Positions 22,405 to 32,689 of a stretch of DNA of 64,000 bases are shown here, in pieces. Every line of letters begins with the position of its first letter. Position 1 is the first letter of the stretch. Origin of the DNA: Ixodes scapularis. Taxonomy: Eukaryota; Arthropoda; Arachnida; Ixodida; Ixodidae. The notes below the pieces were generated by a model. The model worked only from the letters and a program-made list of their open reading frames with translations, had not been told where the DNA came from and did no database searches. Location of the stretch: the NCBI RefSeq assembly GCF_016920785.2, contig NW_024609958.1, forward strand, positions 1,054,001 through 1,118,000, given 5' to 3'. A program made the translations under genes and the position numbers.

Positions 22405-22560
22405 TTGAAGTAACTGCTAACGATAAATTGAAAACCTTACATAGGCCAAACTTCTGTTCAGCAGAGCGCCTGCGTGAAGTCCCGTTCAAAACACTTATAG
22501 CACGAGATTCGAGTTTTAATAGCGGTCATACAAAACAAAATATTAAAATATCTGTTCGTA
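22405..22560 (-). repeat. Right arm of a 150-bp inverted repeat pair
   Basis: It is the complement of 21265-21420: GAAAACCTTACA, CTGAACAGAAG as its inverse, GAAGTCCCGTT and AGCACGAGATTCGAGTTTTA all match in order. A diverged stretch replaces part of the middle. Confidence 0.7.
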
Positions 22561-24109
22561 CTTTCTGATAGACTACTATATTACCTAACTGTGAATAAAA
22601 AATCAAATAAAAAGCTGGGTTATTTTAGAAAATCGACTCCAAACTTGCTAGTATTTCGAAATATTCGTTTTTCAGGCACATGTTGCGCAATATAGATTAA
22701 ACGCAAAATAATCGAATTATACTCAAAAGGAAAAACTTAATTGGAGCTTTAAGGTGATGTAAAGATCATAAATATCTGTTGATTAGGTAACACCGCACAG
22801 CTTGCTGAACTTCGTCAAATATCGTCGCAGAGAGGCAGTTTGACAGTGAAAACAAAAAGCATTAAGGATCTTATGGCATATAAACTTTATTAGAATAAAA
22901 AAACATATCTCGAGAGTGTTCCCAAAAAGTTATATTGATGTAGCATAAAACGTAGGGAAAAGGCGTGCAGTGAAATATGGCACCGCCGATAAGCTGGAAA
23001 AACGTCAGTTTTCACCTTGGCCACTTCAACGGTCTATAACTTGAGAACAAAACATATCACAAACTCGCCGTTTGCGTCTTCTTTTATTACAGAAATTGCC
23101 TGAGAACAGGTTTTTTGTTTGACAAAAATCAAAAATTTACCCAAATGTGTGCCTCAGTTGAAATGAAATCGCCATATATTACAAAGAAATATTTGAAAAA
23201 TAAAAATTGGCAACTGCATTTCTCTGTAGTGATCAAATTATCATATAGCGAATTGCAGTGTATGTGAAATTGTGGGCTTTCGTAAAGTTCTTGTTTTAGC
23301 ACTATGATTAATCATGTATCACGTGGTCACGTGCCGTCATGATGTCAAGACATGCTCTCAAGTAATTTCACGTCGCCTGGTTCCGTGTCGTAGTCACGTG
23401 ACTCATTTCATCAAGTCGACTGAAACTGAGAACATCACTAGATTTATTACCGTTGCTGACATCGGGATGTCATATGGTATCATGAATTCTCAGCACGAAT
23501 CACGTGATACCGTGACGTACTGGATTGTCATGAGCCCAAGTCGAAAGCTCCAGTTCATGACAGTCAGCATGGCAATGACTCGTGTTCAATCAAAAATGAG
23601 AATAGCCGAACTCTAACAATGTCTAAAGCTCAACCCATGCTTTATGTTTTGCCAAAACCAGCGTATGACTATGATGAACACCAACAGTAAAAACTAGCGT
23701 CAGTCACGTGGCCGCTTGTTCTAATTGCGAGTTGAGGAGGGGAAAGCGGTTTCTTTCCTTTATTTTTTTCTGCGTCTCCCAATAAGCGAAAAGGAAAACT
23801 AATCAGTGTTTTTGCAAGTTACAATCTCAGGAACCAGCTCTTAGCGGCATTCACTGAAAGTCCAAAAATTGTTGCACGACCCATTTTACATGTACACATC
23901 ATTGATGCACCCAAACATGTTTTCGTTGTTGCTGAACTGCCTGGGAAAGTTGTCCCCGTGAATAGAAACATTAAAAGGACTGAATGAATCTGACGATAAG
24001 TAGAACTACAAGTGTGTGCGGGAGGGATACCTGAAAAAGAAGATCCTATTGGCCTTATAGGGACCGCCGAACATTGGCAGCCACTCTAAGTTTCACAGGA
24101 GTGTCATTC
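22561..24109. other. AT-rich sequence, then a CACGTG-rich repeat
   Basis: From 22561 to about 23300 the DNA is AT-rich without recognised genes. From 23314 to 23600 it contains ATCACGTGGTCACGTG, GTCACGTGACT and ATCACGTGATACC spaced about 70-120 bp apart, in the style of the CACGTG-rich repeats elsewhere in the window. The 100-codon frame over this part is a by-product. Confidence 0.5.
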
Positions 24110-24511
24110 TTAAAGAACCCTGAAAAGAAAAAAAAAATGCTTTTTTTTCCAAGCAGTTTGCTTGGGACATGCGTGTCCATAAATTAACTTTGGGCGAAAA
24201 AAAATTTAGAGCGATATTGACGGCGCGAGACGGGATTTATTCAGTAGTCACCTCCTTTCCATATCTTTTCTCTCTCGACATTTCGGGCGTGTGGAGGAGA
24301 GGGAAATCGGCTTGGCCATCTCATTGAGGTGGAAAGAGTGTATGACCATTCCGTGACATCATGGACTTACCGTGCAGAACTTAAAATAAATCTCGCGCCG
24401 TCAATATTGCTCTAAAGTTTTTTCTTCTTTGCTTTCGCGTCAAGTTCATTTTTAGAAAGTCGTGCCCCAACCAGACTGTTTAAAAAAATTTTCTTTTCAT
24501 TGGTCCTTTAA
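24110..24511. mobile_element. TTAA-bordered MITE with arms of about 140 bp
   Basis: It starts TTAAAGAACCCTGAAAAG and ends CTTTTCATTGGTCCTTTAA. The arms meet again at TAGAGCGATATTGACGGCGC (24210-24229) and its complement (24393-24413). The middle carries GTGGAGGAGAGGGAAATCGG. TTAA at both borders matches the elements at 27533, 41971 and 46355. The coding-free interior makes it non-autonomous. Confidence 0.8.
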
Positions 24512-25189
24512 GTTCTTCCTCAAACTTTGACCACCGCCGTATTTAGTTTAAACTTCACAGTTTATCACTGCCAATTAAAAGAAATGGAGAATTACTGTTG
24601 GCGAATGGCACAAATATAACTGTCGAATTAACACCCCCAAACGGAGAAGTGAGTCTTTCGGGAATAATAAGTATTCTCTGAAGGAACATCTAAAAATAAA
24701 AAAGGGGGAGGGGCATACAAGGGGGAAGGGAGTTATAAACATATACTGTGTTGTAAAAGTTCCTCTGATCCCCATCTTCGGCAGCGACCAGAAAGCGTGT
24801 TCCCGGATATTGCTTTGTTTGCAAAACCACTGCTGCATGAAAGCGCGTTTTCGTGGTGCTAGACACTTGCACCGTTCCTCACGACGCTGCACCAAACAGG
24901 AATAATTTGTGTCCTAAAATACATGGCTTGCGTCGAGCGCGAACCTTCCGCAGCGTGCATTATGCACCACCAAATTTGATTTTCCCAGGAAGAACAAATC
25001 GCAGTGACCACCAGCATTGAGTGCGATGTCCTCACGTGCAAACCATGTCAAACAGTGTCGTTTTCCGTTAAAATGCAATGTTCTCAACACTAGTAAAAGT
25101 GGATGTCCAAATTGTAAAGTTGTACAGGATATAGACGCTTTACACACGCGCCAAATTGAGCCGCCATAGCCGCCCTTCTCTTGACTTAC
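24512..25189. other. Unassigned sequence
   Basis: No repeat ends are seen. The minus frames at 24575-24895 and 24914-25231 are open for just over 100 codons each, without motifs. The second overlaps the exon-like segment at 25190 in another frame. Confidence 0.45.
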
Positions 25190-25242
25190 CGAGGTGCCGA
25201 GCCACTGAAGCGGGCGTTGACGAGTCTCCACAAGGGCCTATG
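25190..25242 (-). CDS. Exon-like segment, product unknown
   Basis: On the minus strand an excellent acceptor (TGTCCTTCTCCCCAG) and a strong donor (GTAAGTCAAG) bound 53 nt. One open frame through it reads IGPCGDSSTPASVARHL. That frame is also open upstream to about 25379, where a TATA-like TATTTATAG precedes an ATG, so a promoter-proximal structure is conceivable. No domain is recognised and no partner exon was found. Confidence 0.35.
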
Positions 25243-26764
25243 CTGGGGAGAAGGACACAGCAGCACTTAAAGTGACAATAACCTGGCCTGCTGTGGAAAT
25301 GGTGAAGTGAAGCTAACGGAATAAGAGGAAACAAAAATTGAAGGTCAGTTATGGCGGCGCCCATGCACAGCTGCTGCAAAGCGTCTATAAATAGCAGTCT
25401 AACAATGATATGTGGCAGCCTAATAAAATGTTAGAACGCGCATGACTGATAAAGCACAGAGTTGTAAAGTGAGGGCCCAAAACAAGTGCCCTTAAAACTG
25501 AATATATAACATAGCCTCCCGTGACAGCATTTTGCGAAGTTTCGAGCTTGCGCAAGCCGATGTCTTAATGTGATTTATATTAGAAATACACTGTCTATCC
25601 CTCGCGCTATTTCTGTGTAACTATGAATATCATTGCATGCAGCTTTACGTATTTATTTTTGCAGTAAGGCGTTGTGTATGGGATTATTTAGAAGAATACA
25701 ATTTATTATCTCCCTTTGTGCACATTTTGTGTATTTGCCTTCAGGTATACTATGTGAGTACACAGTCCTCTTGGCATACCCCACGACGTGCTTCACACTG
25801 TAAATCAACGAAAATGAAAAAAAAAACGTCTCCGATGACTTAACAGCTGGCGTTTTCGAGTATCGTCCTCCCGTGTCGGTCTCAAACTGTTATCTTAACT
25901 TCATACACTCAAAATCATTGATGGAAATATAAATGCATTTAATTACTGACTGAAAATTTGACACCATAAATAAAGGGCCGATTTCCTTTTTTAGGGGGAG
26001 GGGGGCATAAATAAATGCACCCCCAAATTATCTCAAATATGCTCTGCAATTTGTTTTCGGCGTTTTTATCCTCCTTAGGCTCGTCTCCAAGTGATTTGGG
26101 AGAGCCTTAAACAAATTTCTGATTTTGAAGCTGCTTTAAAAAACTGTGTTCCTGACACATATTTAACTTCTTAATGATATAAAAGTTTGCTATCCCCTCT
26201 TCTACGTGATGAAAAACAATTTTATGTGTCTGTGGGCGGGACACAAACAACGTACACAGGGGCTCGTGGCGGAACTGAGACGGTTGCGCACGCAGACCTC
26301 CAGAAAGTGATTAATTAAGTAGCTGCAATGTCGAGTAGAATACTAAATACTACTTTGTCCTATTTAACAAAACAATAAACAACCAGTTAGCAAGGCTGAT
26401 GCTTATTTGCAAATTTAATTGAAGGGTATTTTGTCAAGAACAAAAGCTCGAACGCCAAGCTATGCCGAAAATGTTCACTTGGGTACGCACTATTTTAGGC
26501 CAGATTTGATTTGAGCAAGAAGGTTCGGGTAGATTTGAGTGAACAACTTTGATCACTACTTTCTGCAGGATTATTCACCTGCATCACGGTGCTGAGTGTA
26601 AACAATGTTGGTCAGGACAACAAGCGTTGTGATTTCAGCCCGGTGTTTCTATAAAAAGCAGACTGCAAGGGCTTGTTCTAAAACTTTCGTGACATTTTGA
26701 AAAAAATATTGCTTCTAGCTCAGTTGCATCGTCATCATATATATAGTAAAATGTCTCGTAGATT
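25243..26764. other. Unassigned sequence
   Basis: No gene or paired repeat ends were seen. An 8-9-base A run at about 25819 and AT-rich DNA dominate. AGACGCTTT at about 25133 and its complement AAAGCGTCTATA at about 25379 form a short spaced inverted pair around the 25190 exon-like segment. Confidence 0.45.
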
Positions 26765-26891
26765 AGATTTCACAATATATATAGTAAGGAGGTGCCCATT
26801 CCATGAGGTTATGCGCTGCAATTAATGGTATTAATTGCAGTGCATGAAATAATGGAATGGGCGCCTCCTCAGGATATATTATGTGAAATCT
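26765..26891. mobile_element. 127-bp hairpin element
   Basis: The left arm, AGATTTCACAATATATAT then GGAGGTGCCCATTCCATGA then CTGCAATTAAT, pairs with the right arm around ATGGT. Arms are about 60 bp with few mismatches. It is a compact foldback or MITE-like sequence. Confidence 0.8.
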
Positions 26892-27532
26892 TGTGTGCGA
26901 AGCACTTTCAGGAGCACAAAAAGAATTCAACTTTTAATGCTGCGAGGCAAATTTGCACGTACCACGGGTATTTTAGGCGACCTACCAGACTAATAACGTT
27001 TCGATTCGGGTAAAAAAAAAAAACGACTCAGGTAAGCAAATAGAGGTTAGTTGGTAGAGATGTTGATTCGTATAAACACGACGTTTTGTATGTTAATCAA
27101 GCTTTTCGTTTATTACGGTTTCCTTGAAATTAAATAACGTAATTTGTGGTGTTTTTGGTACCTGAAACTAAAAGTGGATTGTATGAGTGATAAAAAGCTC
27201 TAAAGTTTCTCGTTTCACGGTTGAAGTAGTTCCTATTGTCAGAACAACGCGGAAAATATATTCTTAATTTAGCGGTTCAAACCGGTTCGAATTGTTTATT
27301 TTGCTCTTCGAAACTGAACCGAAAGACGTGAACACGAACCGAACCGATAAAAATTTCGGTTCGACACCCTGCGTGTGACATCACGTTTCACGTGAGCGTT
27401 GTGGGTTGTTTGAAATTCGCGGGCGAGGTCATGCGGCTGTGACGTCATGACCCTATCAACCAATCAGGATTTTTCACGTCCGCCACCCACACTCACGCCC
27501 GTCTTTCTGCGACACGAGCGGCTCAAGGGGCC
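26892..27532. other. Unassigned sequence with CGAACCGAA-type motifs
   Basis: Between 27275 and 27365 the sequence repeats GGTTCG/CGAACC motifs (for example ACCGGTTCGAATTG and ACGAACCGAACCG), which look like a short degenerate repeat. No gene is seen. Confidence 0.4.
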
Positions 27533-28072
27533 ATGAAACGAATTTTGGGCTGGAATAAATGATTTTAAATTGGGACTTTACTAGTCGCATACCGTTTAGT
27601 TGGCCAAAAGAAAGAGGGTAGAAAGTCAAAAGCCAGCTTATCGGTACGAACATTTGAAAATATAGCGATTATTTCGTGCCTCCTTTCCTTTGAAAGCTCT
27701 CCGCCTTTTCACTATGATACATACACGGTTTCCAATGCGCGTGAGAGGTGCCAACCTGAAGTCAGCGAAGCCCAGCTCACGCACTGGACGCGAGAACTGC
27801 ATCACTGGACGTATGCGCTCGTCAACAATCAATACGTCGACGAATATTTGGATTCGCGTTTGCGGCCAATGAGTGCCCTGACGGAACTTATCCTCACTGG
27901 CGAATGAGAAGTTCTATGGTGTGCATAAAAAGCACGGTGGAAGCTAGGAGTCATCGCACCGGAGCCGAACAATGTCACAACGACGTGATTTCACAATTCC
28001 ACAATTCGCATTTGAGTTGAGGATTAAAGCTAAGGAGGAAGAAGTAGGAAAATCGTTTCATGATCCCTTTAA
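27533..28072. mobile_element. MITE with AAGGGGCCATGAAACG ends
   Basis: The left end TCAAGGGGCCATGAAACGAA is the near-complement of the right end ATCGTTTCATGATCCCTTTAA. The border is TTAA on the right and TCAA (one change) on the left. The frame beginning at 27972 overlaps the right end, so it is not a credible gene, even though GCATAAAAAG about 40 bp upstream resembles a TATA box. Confidence 0.75.
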
Positions 28073-28400
28073 AGCTATCGTTTTAAGACGTACACCTGGA
28101 AAAGGCAAAGTCGGCAGCGAACGTTTGCGGAGTAAGGACGGGAGTTGCAACCAAAAAGACTGGCTGCGCTTTCGGGGGGCGTCGCCGCTCTCAAGACTCG
28201 TGCTCTGCGCATGCGCTTCCGTTCGTGTTCACCTGAGCGTTTTTATTTATTTCTTTTTTTTTTGCTTCCGTCCGACGCCGAGAATATAATAGGGATTGGC
28301 GCAAAGCGCCTCAGAATGTTATCTATTTGAAGGTAACGTTCGGCAGCCCTCCGCCTGGTAAGGTACAGACATGAAGCGAAAAATAGGGAATCCAAGCAAA
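28073..28400. other. Unassigned sequence
   Basis: Nothing recognised apart from a T-run (28250-28262). Confidence 0.5.
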
Positions 28401-28612
28401 AATTTAATAAACATTTACCCGACGTTCCGGGGACCAGATCTGTCCCTTGTTCACGGGTGAGTGACGAAAAGTAAACAACATGTGTCGCTTAAATAAGCGC
28501 CGCGTGTTTTTTTGTTTTTTTTTTCTTTTTGTCACTCATCCGTGAACAAAGCACCGAACTGGTCCGCAACGTCGGGTTTTATTAAACTTTTTATTTATTT
28601 TTTTTATTAAAC
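28401..28612. repeat. Inverted repeat with ACGTTCCGGGGACC motif, Penelope-type end
   Basis: The left arm (28401-28456, TTTAATAAACATTTACCCG, GTTCACGGGTGAGTGAC) and the right arm (28531-28591, GTCACTCATCCGTGAAC, AACGTCGGGTTTTATTAAA) are complementary, about 75 bp apart. GACGTT-C/T-CGG followed by a purine/pyrimidine dyad and CTTGTTCA is typical of terminal repeats of Penelope-like elements in arthropods. A similar string lies at 58310-58342. TTTATTAAACTTTT is then tandemly duplicated. Confidence 0.65.
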
Positions 28613-28749
28613 TTTTTAACGTTTATTAATCTTTGGCTTCGAGTCCCTATTTTTCGCTTCATATTTTCTGTTGCACGTGAGCTCTGTCACCCATCGTGGT
28701 GGCTTAGGCGAACGCGCGGCTTGACGGCTGAGAAAGCGGCACCTTGCCG

Positions 28750-29035
28750 TACGGAAATGTGAGATATGGCCCTGATATAATTTATATATGGCCATGTATG
28801 ATAATATAAGGAGTGAAATATGGCAATATACCGCTATAGATGGCAGAAAATACGGCCAGATATCGCCATATAAGTGGGCAAATACTGCCATCTCTGGATA
28901 TATATAAGTGCGTAACTACGGCCCTATATCGCCATATACGCGTGCAAATACAGCCTATATCGCTGTATATAAGTTCGAATACTGCCAAACGACATATATG
29001 TGTAAAAATATATCCCCTGTTAATGATATATGAGC
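28750..29035. repeat. Degenerate tandem repeat, about 34-bp unit with ATATCGCCATATA
   Basis: Successive units read AGATATCGCCATATAAGTGG, CTATATCGCCATATACGCG and CTATATCGCTGTATATAAG, each followed by about 15 bp containing CAAATAC or similar. About eight diverged copies are visible. Related words (CATATCTGGC, GATATGGCCAG) recur at 31080-31265. Confidence 0.7.
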
Positions 29036-29281
29036 CCGTTTCGGTCGTGCAAGCAAAACGTCATATTTACTCGCCAAGACACAAGTTGATTGATCTATAT
29101 TACATGAGTCTCATGTAATTGGTTAGCTATTGTTAACATCCTTAAAGTGAAGTCATTCCAGATATTTGGACCAAGTAATAAATTGCGCATTTTGGAGCTT
29201 GAAAGACAAATGCAATTTAGTTGTATGTTCAATGTGTGACATGACGAAGTGCATAATATCGGAAAGTGAGTTATATAATAG

Positions 29282-29432
29282 ATTTTAGATCAGAGCTCTC
29301 AGGCGCCCATTTCCGCGTTAAGCGTTGTCGGCGTCGCAATGGGTATAACCGCCCCGCTAAATTCAGCGAGAAATTGAATTGGTACTTTTGTCACGTGACG
29401 TCAATTTTCCCGCTAAATCTAGCAGTGAAACT
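29282..29432 (+). mobile_element. Partial copy of the GAGCGCAGCTC-ended family
   Basis: TTTTAGATCAGAGCTCTCAG, GCGCCCATTTCCG, GGCGTCGC and two CCGCTAAAT-TCAGCG-type words correspond to the left end of the elements at 39004 and 45462. The right end is absent. Confidence 0.65.
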
Positions 29433-31079
29433 AACTAATTGAGCGGCGAAACACAAACCATTAGCTCACTGAAGATGCAAGACGCAACTTCGTCGTCCCG
29501 AATCTTTTTTCCTTCGAACGGCATGCGAAGCCGTAGTGCCCGGAGTACTTTACGCAGCTTCTTTCAAAAACCGTTCGCGCAGAATCGGAACCTTCCGTTT
29601 GCGAGCGCTGCGATTCATCGTGTGTTGAAAATCGAAAGATGTGCTGTCCGTGGTGTCTTTTATGTGTAACTCTTTCGTAAACAATTTTGAAATTTAAAAC
29701 CGCGAACCTAACAGTGTACACATAATTTTAAATTTATTTGTAAATACATATAGATATATTCATTTATCTATTAATTTGTAGACATCGTGCATAAAAGAAT
29801 AGTCGGGCTTATTTTTTCATTTAAAATCATAATGTGTGTTATAGTGCGTAAAGCATAGTATCTTCAAACTCGCATCCTTTTGGGTCACTTTCGAGCTGGG
29901 CAGCTTCTTTGAAAGTTCAAAAGCTGGACCTCATAGAGCTGTAGTTCACTCGGTATTGACAGCAGAGTAGACGTTATGCATGTTTTAGGCCAATCGTGTC
30001 TCCGGTTAGGGTCACGTGACTACAGCCTAGAAGCTGGTGTTAAGGGAGAACACGACACCTGCCTGTAGCCCAAGGCCCCCCCACACATAGCATTCACTGC
30101 ACTATCAACCTTGGGCACAAGTGACAAATCCGCTCGTTGTGGTCGTTGATGCCTCCCAGAAGATAAGCCTTTTGTGTGTGCACTCACTCCCGTTTTAGCC
30201 TTTCCTTCTCTCCTTTTCTCTCTCTCCCTAAGCTGAAAGCGTGGTAGAAGGTCCGTGGTCACGTGGTTTGGCGGATGACGCATCAGCCGTTGGCAATCCC
30301 GGAATGCGATCTGCCGGACCTAGTTTGGCGTGTGTTGCGCCCTGCGTGGCTTCTGCGGATTTCTGCTTCTGCAGTAAATTCGAAAAGTCCTACCCCTATA
30401 TCGGCAACAAACGATTTTTTTCGAAGAAGCCCGAGAATTTTTTGTGATGCGTTTAGTGTTCGGTTCTGCAAATGACAGCTTGTGCTACATCGTGTTGAAT
30501 CTTCACGGACACCTTCCTTCGCGTCTTTGTGTTTGAATGCTGGTCCTGTCGTGGCCGTGTCGACACAAATCTCAGATTACACCTTTCAAGTCCCGTCTCG
30601 TCAACGTAAGTGCGCTGCAACCTACTTCGCGACAATTCATCGTTTTCCTAAAGGTACTCTTCCAGATTACCTCTAGAATTAGGCCGTGTCTATTTCCTGA
30701 CAGCCGGGAGAATAATTTCTCCGAAATTATATTATCATGTCACAACTGCAGGTAGAATGCTAATTTCTTTATTCTCCCTGCGTTTTCTGATAACATGTTT
30801 GACGGCCAGCTTCTCGTGGATACACATTTCATGGACACACCTTTCGTCGACATTAACGTTTCATCGACATTCGTTAAGTGAATGTCGATAATACTGCTTT
30901 CCCTGCGAATTAAGTTGAGCGAAATCATGAGTGACGTAGAGCGCAGCTCATGTAAAAATTAATAAAAGTTGTTACATGCTCAATATCCAATTGGTATTTT
31001 TCTTATACAGATGAAAAGTCACTTTTGGTAGGTATTTGTAGAAAACAACATTATATATATAAAGATTGCCTTGTTTGAT
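29433..31079. other. Unassigned sequence with CACGTG repeats and a small hairpin
   Basis: GGTCACGTGACT (30010) and TGGTCACGTGG (30256) are of the repeat style common here. ATCGACATTC-GTTAAGT-GAATGTCGAT at about 30866-30892 is a perfect 10-bp hairpin. A donor-like GTAAGTGCG follows CTCGTCAAC at 30606, but no matching exon is convincing. Open frames are short and anonymous. Confidence 0.45.
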
Positions 31080-31265
31080 TGGGACATATCTGGCCTTATA
31101 GGGAGGCAAATATACCCCAATTTGGCAGACTCAGATATGGATATATAAAAAATTGGGCATATCTGGCTAGATATGTTTCATATAAACTGATGTGCCTGAT
31201 ATGGCCAGATATGGCCAGTTTTTTTATATAACCTTATTTGTTTTTTATATAAGTCCAGATATGCC
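31080..31265. repeat. AT-rich degenerate repeat with ATATCTGGC words
   Basis: CATATCTGGC, GATATGGCCAGATATGGCC, TCCAGATATGCC and variants recur irregularly. The composition resembles the array at 28750-29035 and may be a more decayed relative. Confidence 0.5.
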
Positions 31266-32025
31266 ATTTTCGTAACGTGCTTCGGTCCCGGTATTCTCGT
31301 GCGCATCGAACGGAAGCGATTCATAAAGACATGTCTGCGAGCACAAAGGGAAGCTCATTCTCGAAGCGTGAATCTTGAGAGCGATGAGAGCGGCCGCTCG
31401 TTATCAGAAGGCGCAACCGCAACCGGTCATTTCGGCTGGTGCACGCACGTTCCGCAAACATTTGCTGCCAACTTACATAAAGTAAGCGTTCGAACAGCTG
31501 CAGGACTAGAGTAGGCGCGCCCAGTTCCAAAAACAAAAAAAAACAAAAAAAAAAACGCCAAAACTGAAAAGGAACTTGATAGTTTACTAGGACACTTCTC
31601 AGTTCCTATAGCCTTGGAGTGCGCTGAGTGTCTTGGGTGCGTGAGCGAAGGGGTTGCTGACGCACCGCGGGGCGAGAATGAGCTGTCGGCGGCTCGAAGT
31701 GTGGAGACGTCGGCGTTCGGTGAGAAGGCACTGTACAGTTTTAGTATCGCGTTGCTGGCGCTTACGTACGCAACATGCAATAGTATAACGTACGCTAAGC
31801 ACTGCCTGCTTGGACCCGTTTTATTGGTGCGTTTTGTAAACATTGCCGAGTTAACATCTCGCATGGTCTTCTTGATTGAATTTGCCAGAGCAGTAGTATT
31901 CTGCGTGCTTACAGCAGAACATTGCTCCTTAAAGAAATTATTAAAAATAAAAAAAAAACTTTTCAATAATTTTATTTCAAATTAAGCTAAGCCGCAGCTG
32001 CCTGTTCATGTGCGCATTTCTGCGG
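31266..32025. other. Unassigned sequence with overlapping opposite-strand open frames
   Basis: The plus frame 31614-31985 (123 codons) and minus frame 31427-31966 (179 codons) overlap and cannot both be real. Neither shows a domain, signal peptide or promoter I trust. The minus one reads through a long A/T run (31528-31555). I do not call a gene. Confidence 0.4.
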
Positions 32026-32287
32026 GGGATCTGTGGCCGAGCGGGCTAGCGCACACCAGCTCAGGGCACGTGGAGCGAGAGCTCGCGCTGCAGAACCCAG
32101 GGATTCTGGGTTCACCCCTGCCCGTTTGAATCCGGACGATCACTACTGCGTGGTGCACGTTAAAGACTCCAGGCTAACGGTTGTACTGCACTCGCTAAAG
32201 TTCTCATCTACAGCTGAGACACCAGACACCCCCATTGGGGCTAAATAACTTCCGACTGTATGAACATAAACCCGCCAATTCTTTCGT
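32026..32287 (+). mobile_element. tRNA-derived SINE with 12-bp target duplication
   Basis: The insertion is bracketed by GCATTTCTGCGG at 32014-32025 and again at 32288-32299. It starts GGGATCTGTGGCCGAGCGG, a pol III box A of tRNA-Leu/Ser type (TGGCCGAGCGG). About 70 bp on is GGGTTCACCCC, a box B. The body follows with GTGGTGCACGTTAAAGACTCC. The total is 262 bp. There is no poly(A) tail. The duplication shows retrotransposition by a non-LTR machinery and a fairly recent age. Confidence 0.88.
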
Positions 32288-32689
32288 GCATTTCTGCGGA
32301 GCAGGGAGGTTACGAGTACGAGTGCGTAGCTAAATCCGATCACAAAGGCTCCGTCAGTCGGTATGTGGAAACGGCACCTTTTATCAACGCTATGGCAGGA
32401 ACAAATTCATGACCTACTGATGCCCAGTGCACGATGAGAAGTTTGGAGAGTTTTTTAGAGTCAATCGTCCGTCGGCGGTGAACTGCGCGAAGATGCTTAG
32501 CGTTGAGCAGATCGCAGCGTTTGTTGCGGATAGAGTTTCATGAGTTCCTTCGTCGACTAGCTCATATGCCACAAATCACGTCAGCCGGGTCGAGGGGGCG
32601 ACGAAGTTTGGAGACTCGATCCAAGGACGAGGATTTTCGGGGAGTATTTAGTCTCCGTGGTTGGAGTAGTGCTTTATGACCAGGAGAGA
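32288..32689. other. Unassigned sequence
   Basis: No gene or repeat end is recognised between the SINE duplication and the inverted repeat that starts near 32690. Confidence 0.45.

Noticed and set aside
27972..28289. Open frame starting about 40 bp after a TATA-like GCATAAAAAG
   Set aside because: The frame runs over the right terminal repeat of the MITE at 27533-28072, so promoter and start lie inside the transposon.
31427..31985. Overlapping 179- and 123-codon frames on opposite strands
   Set aside because: They shadow each other, one reads through a homopolymer, and neither has a motif.
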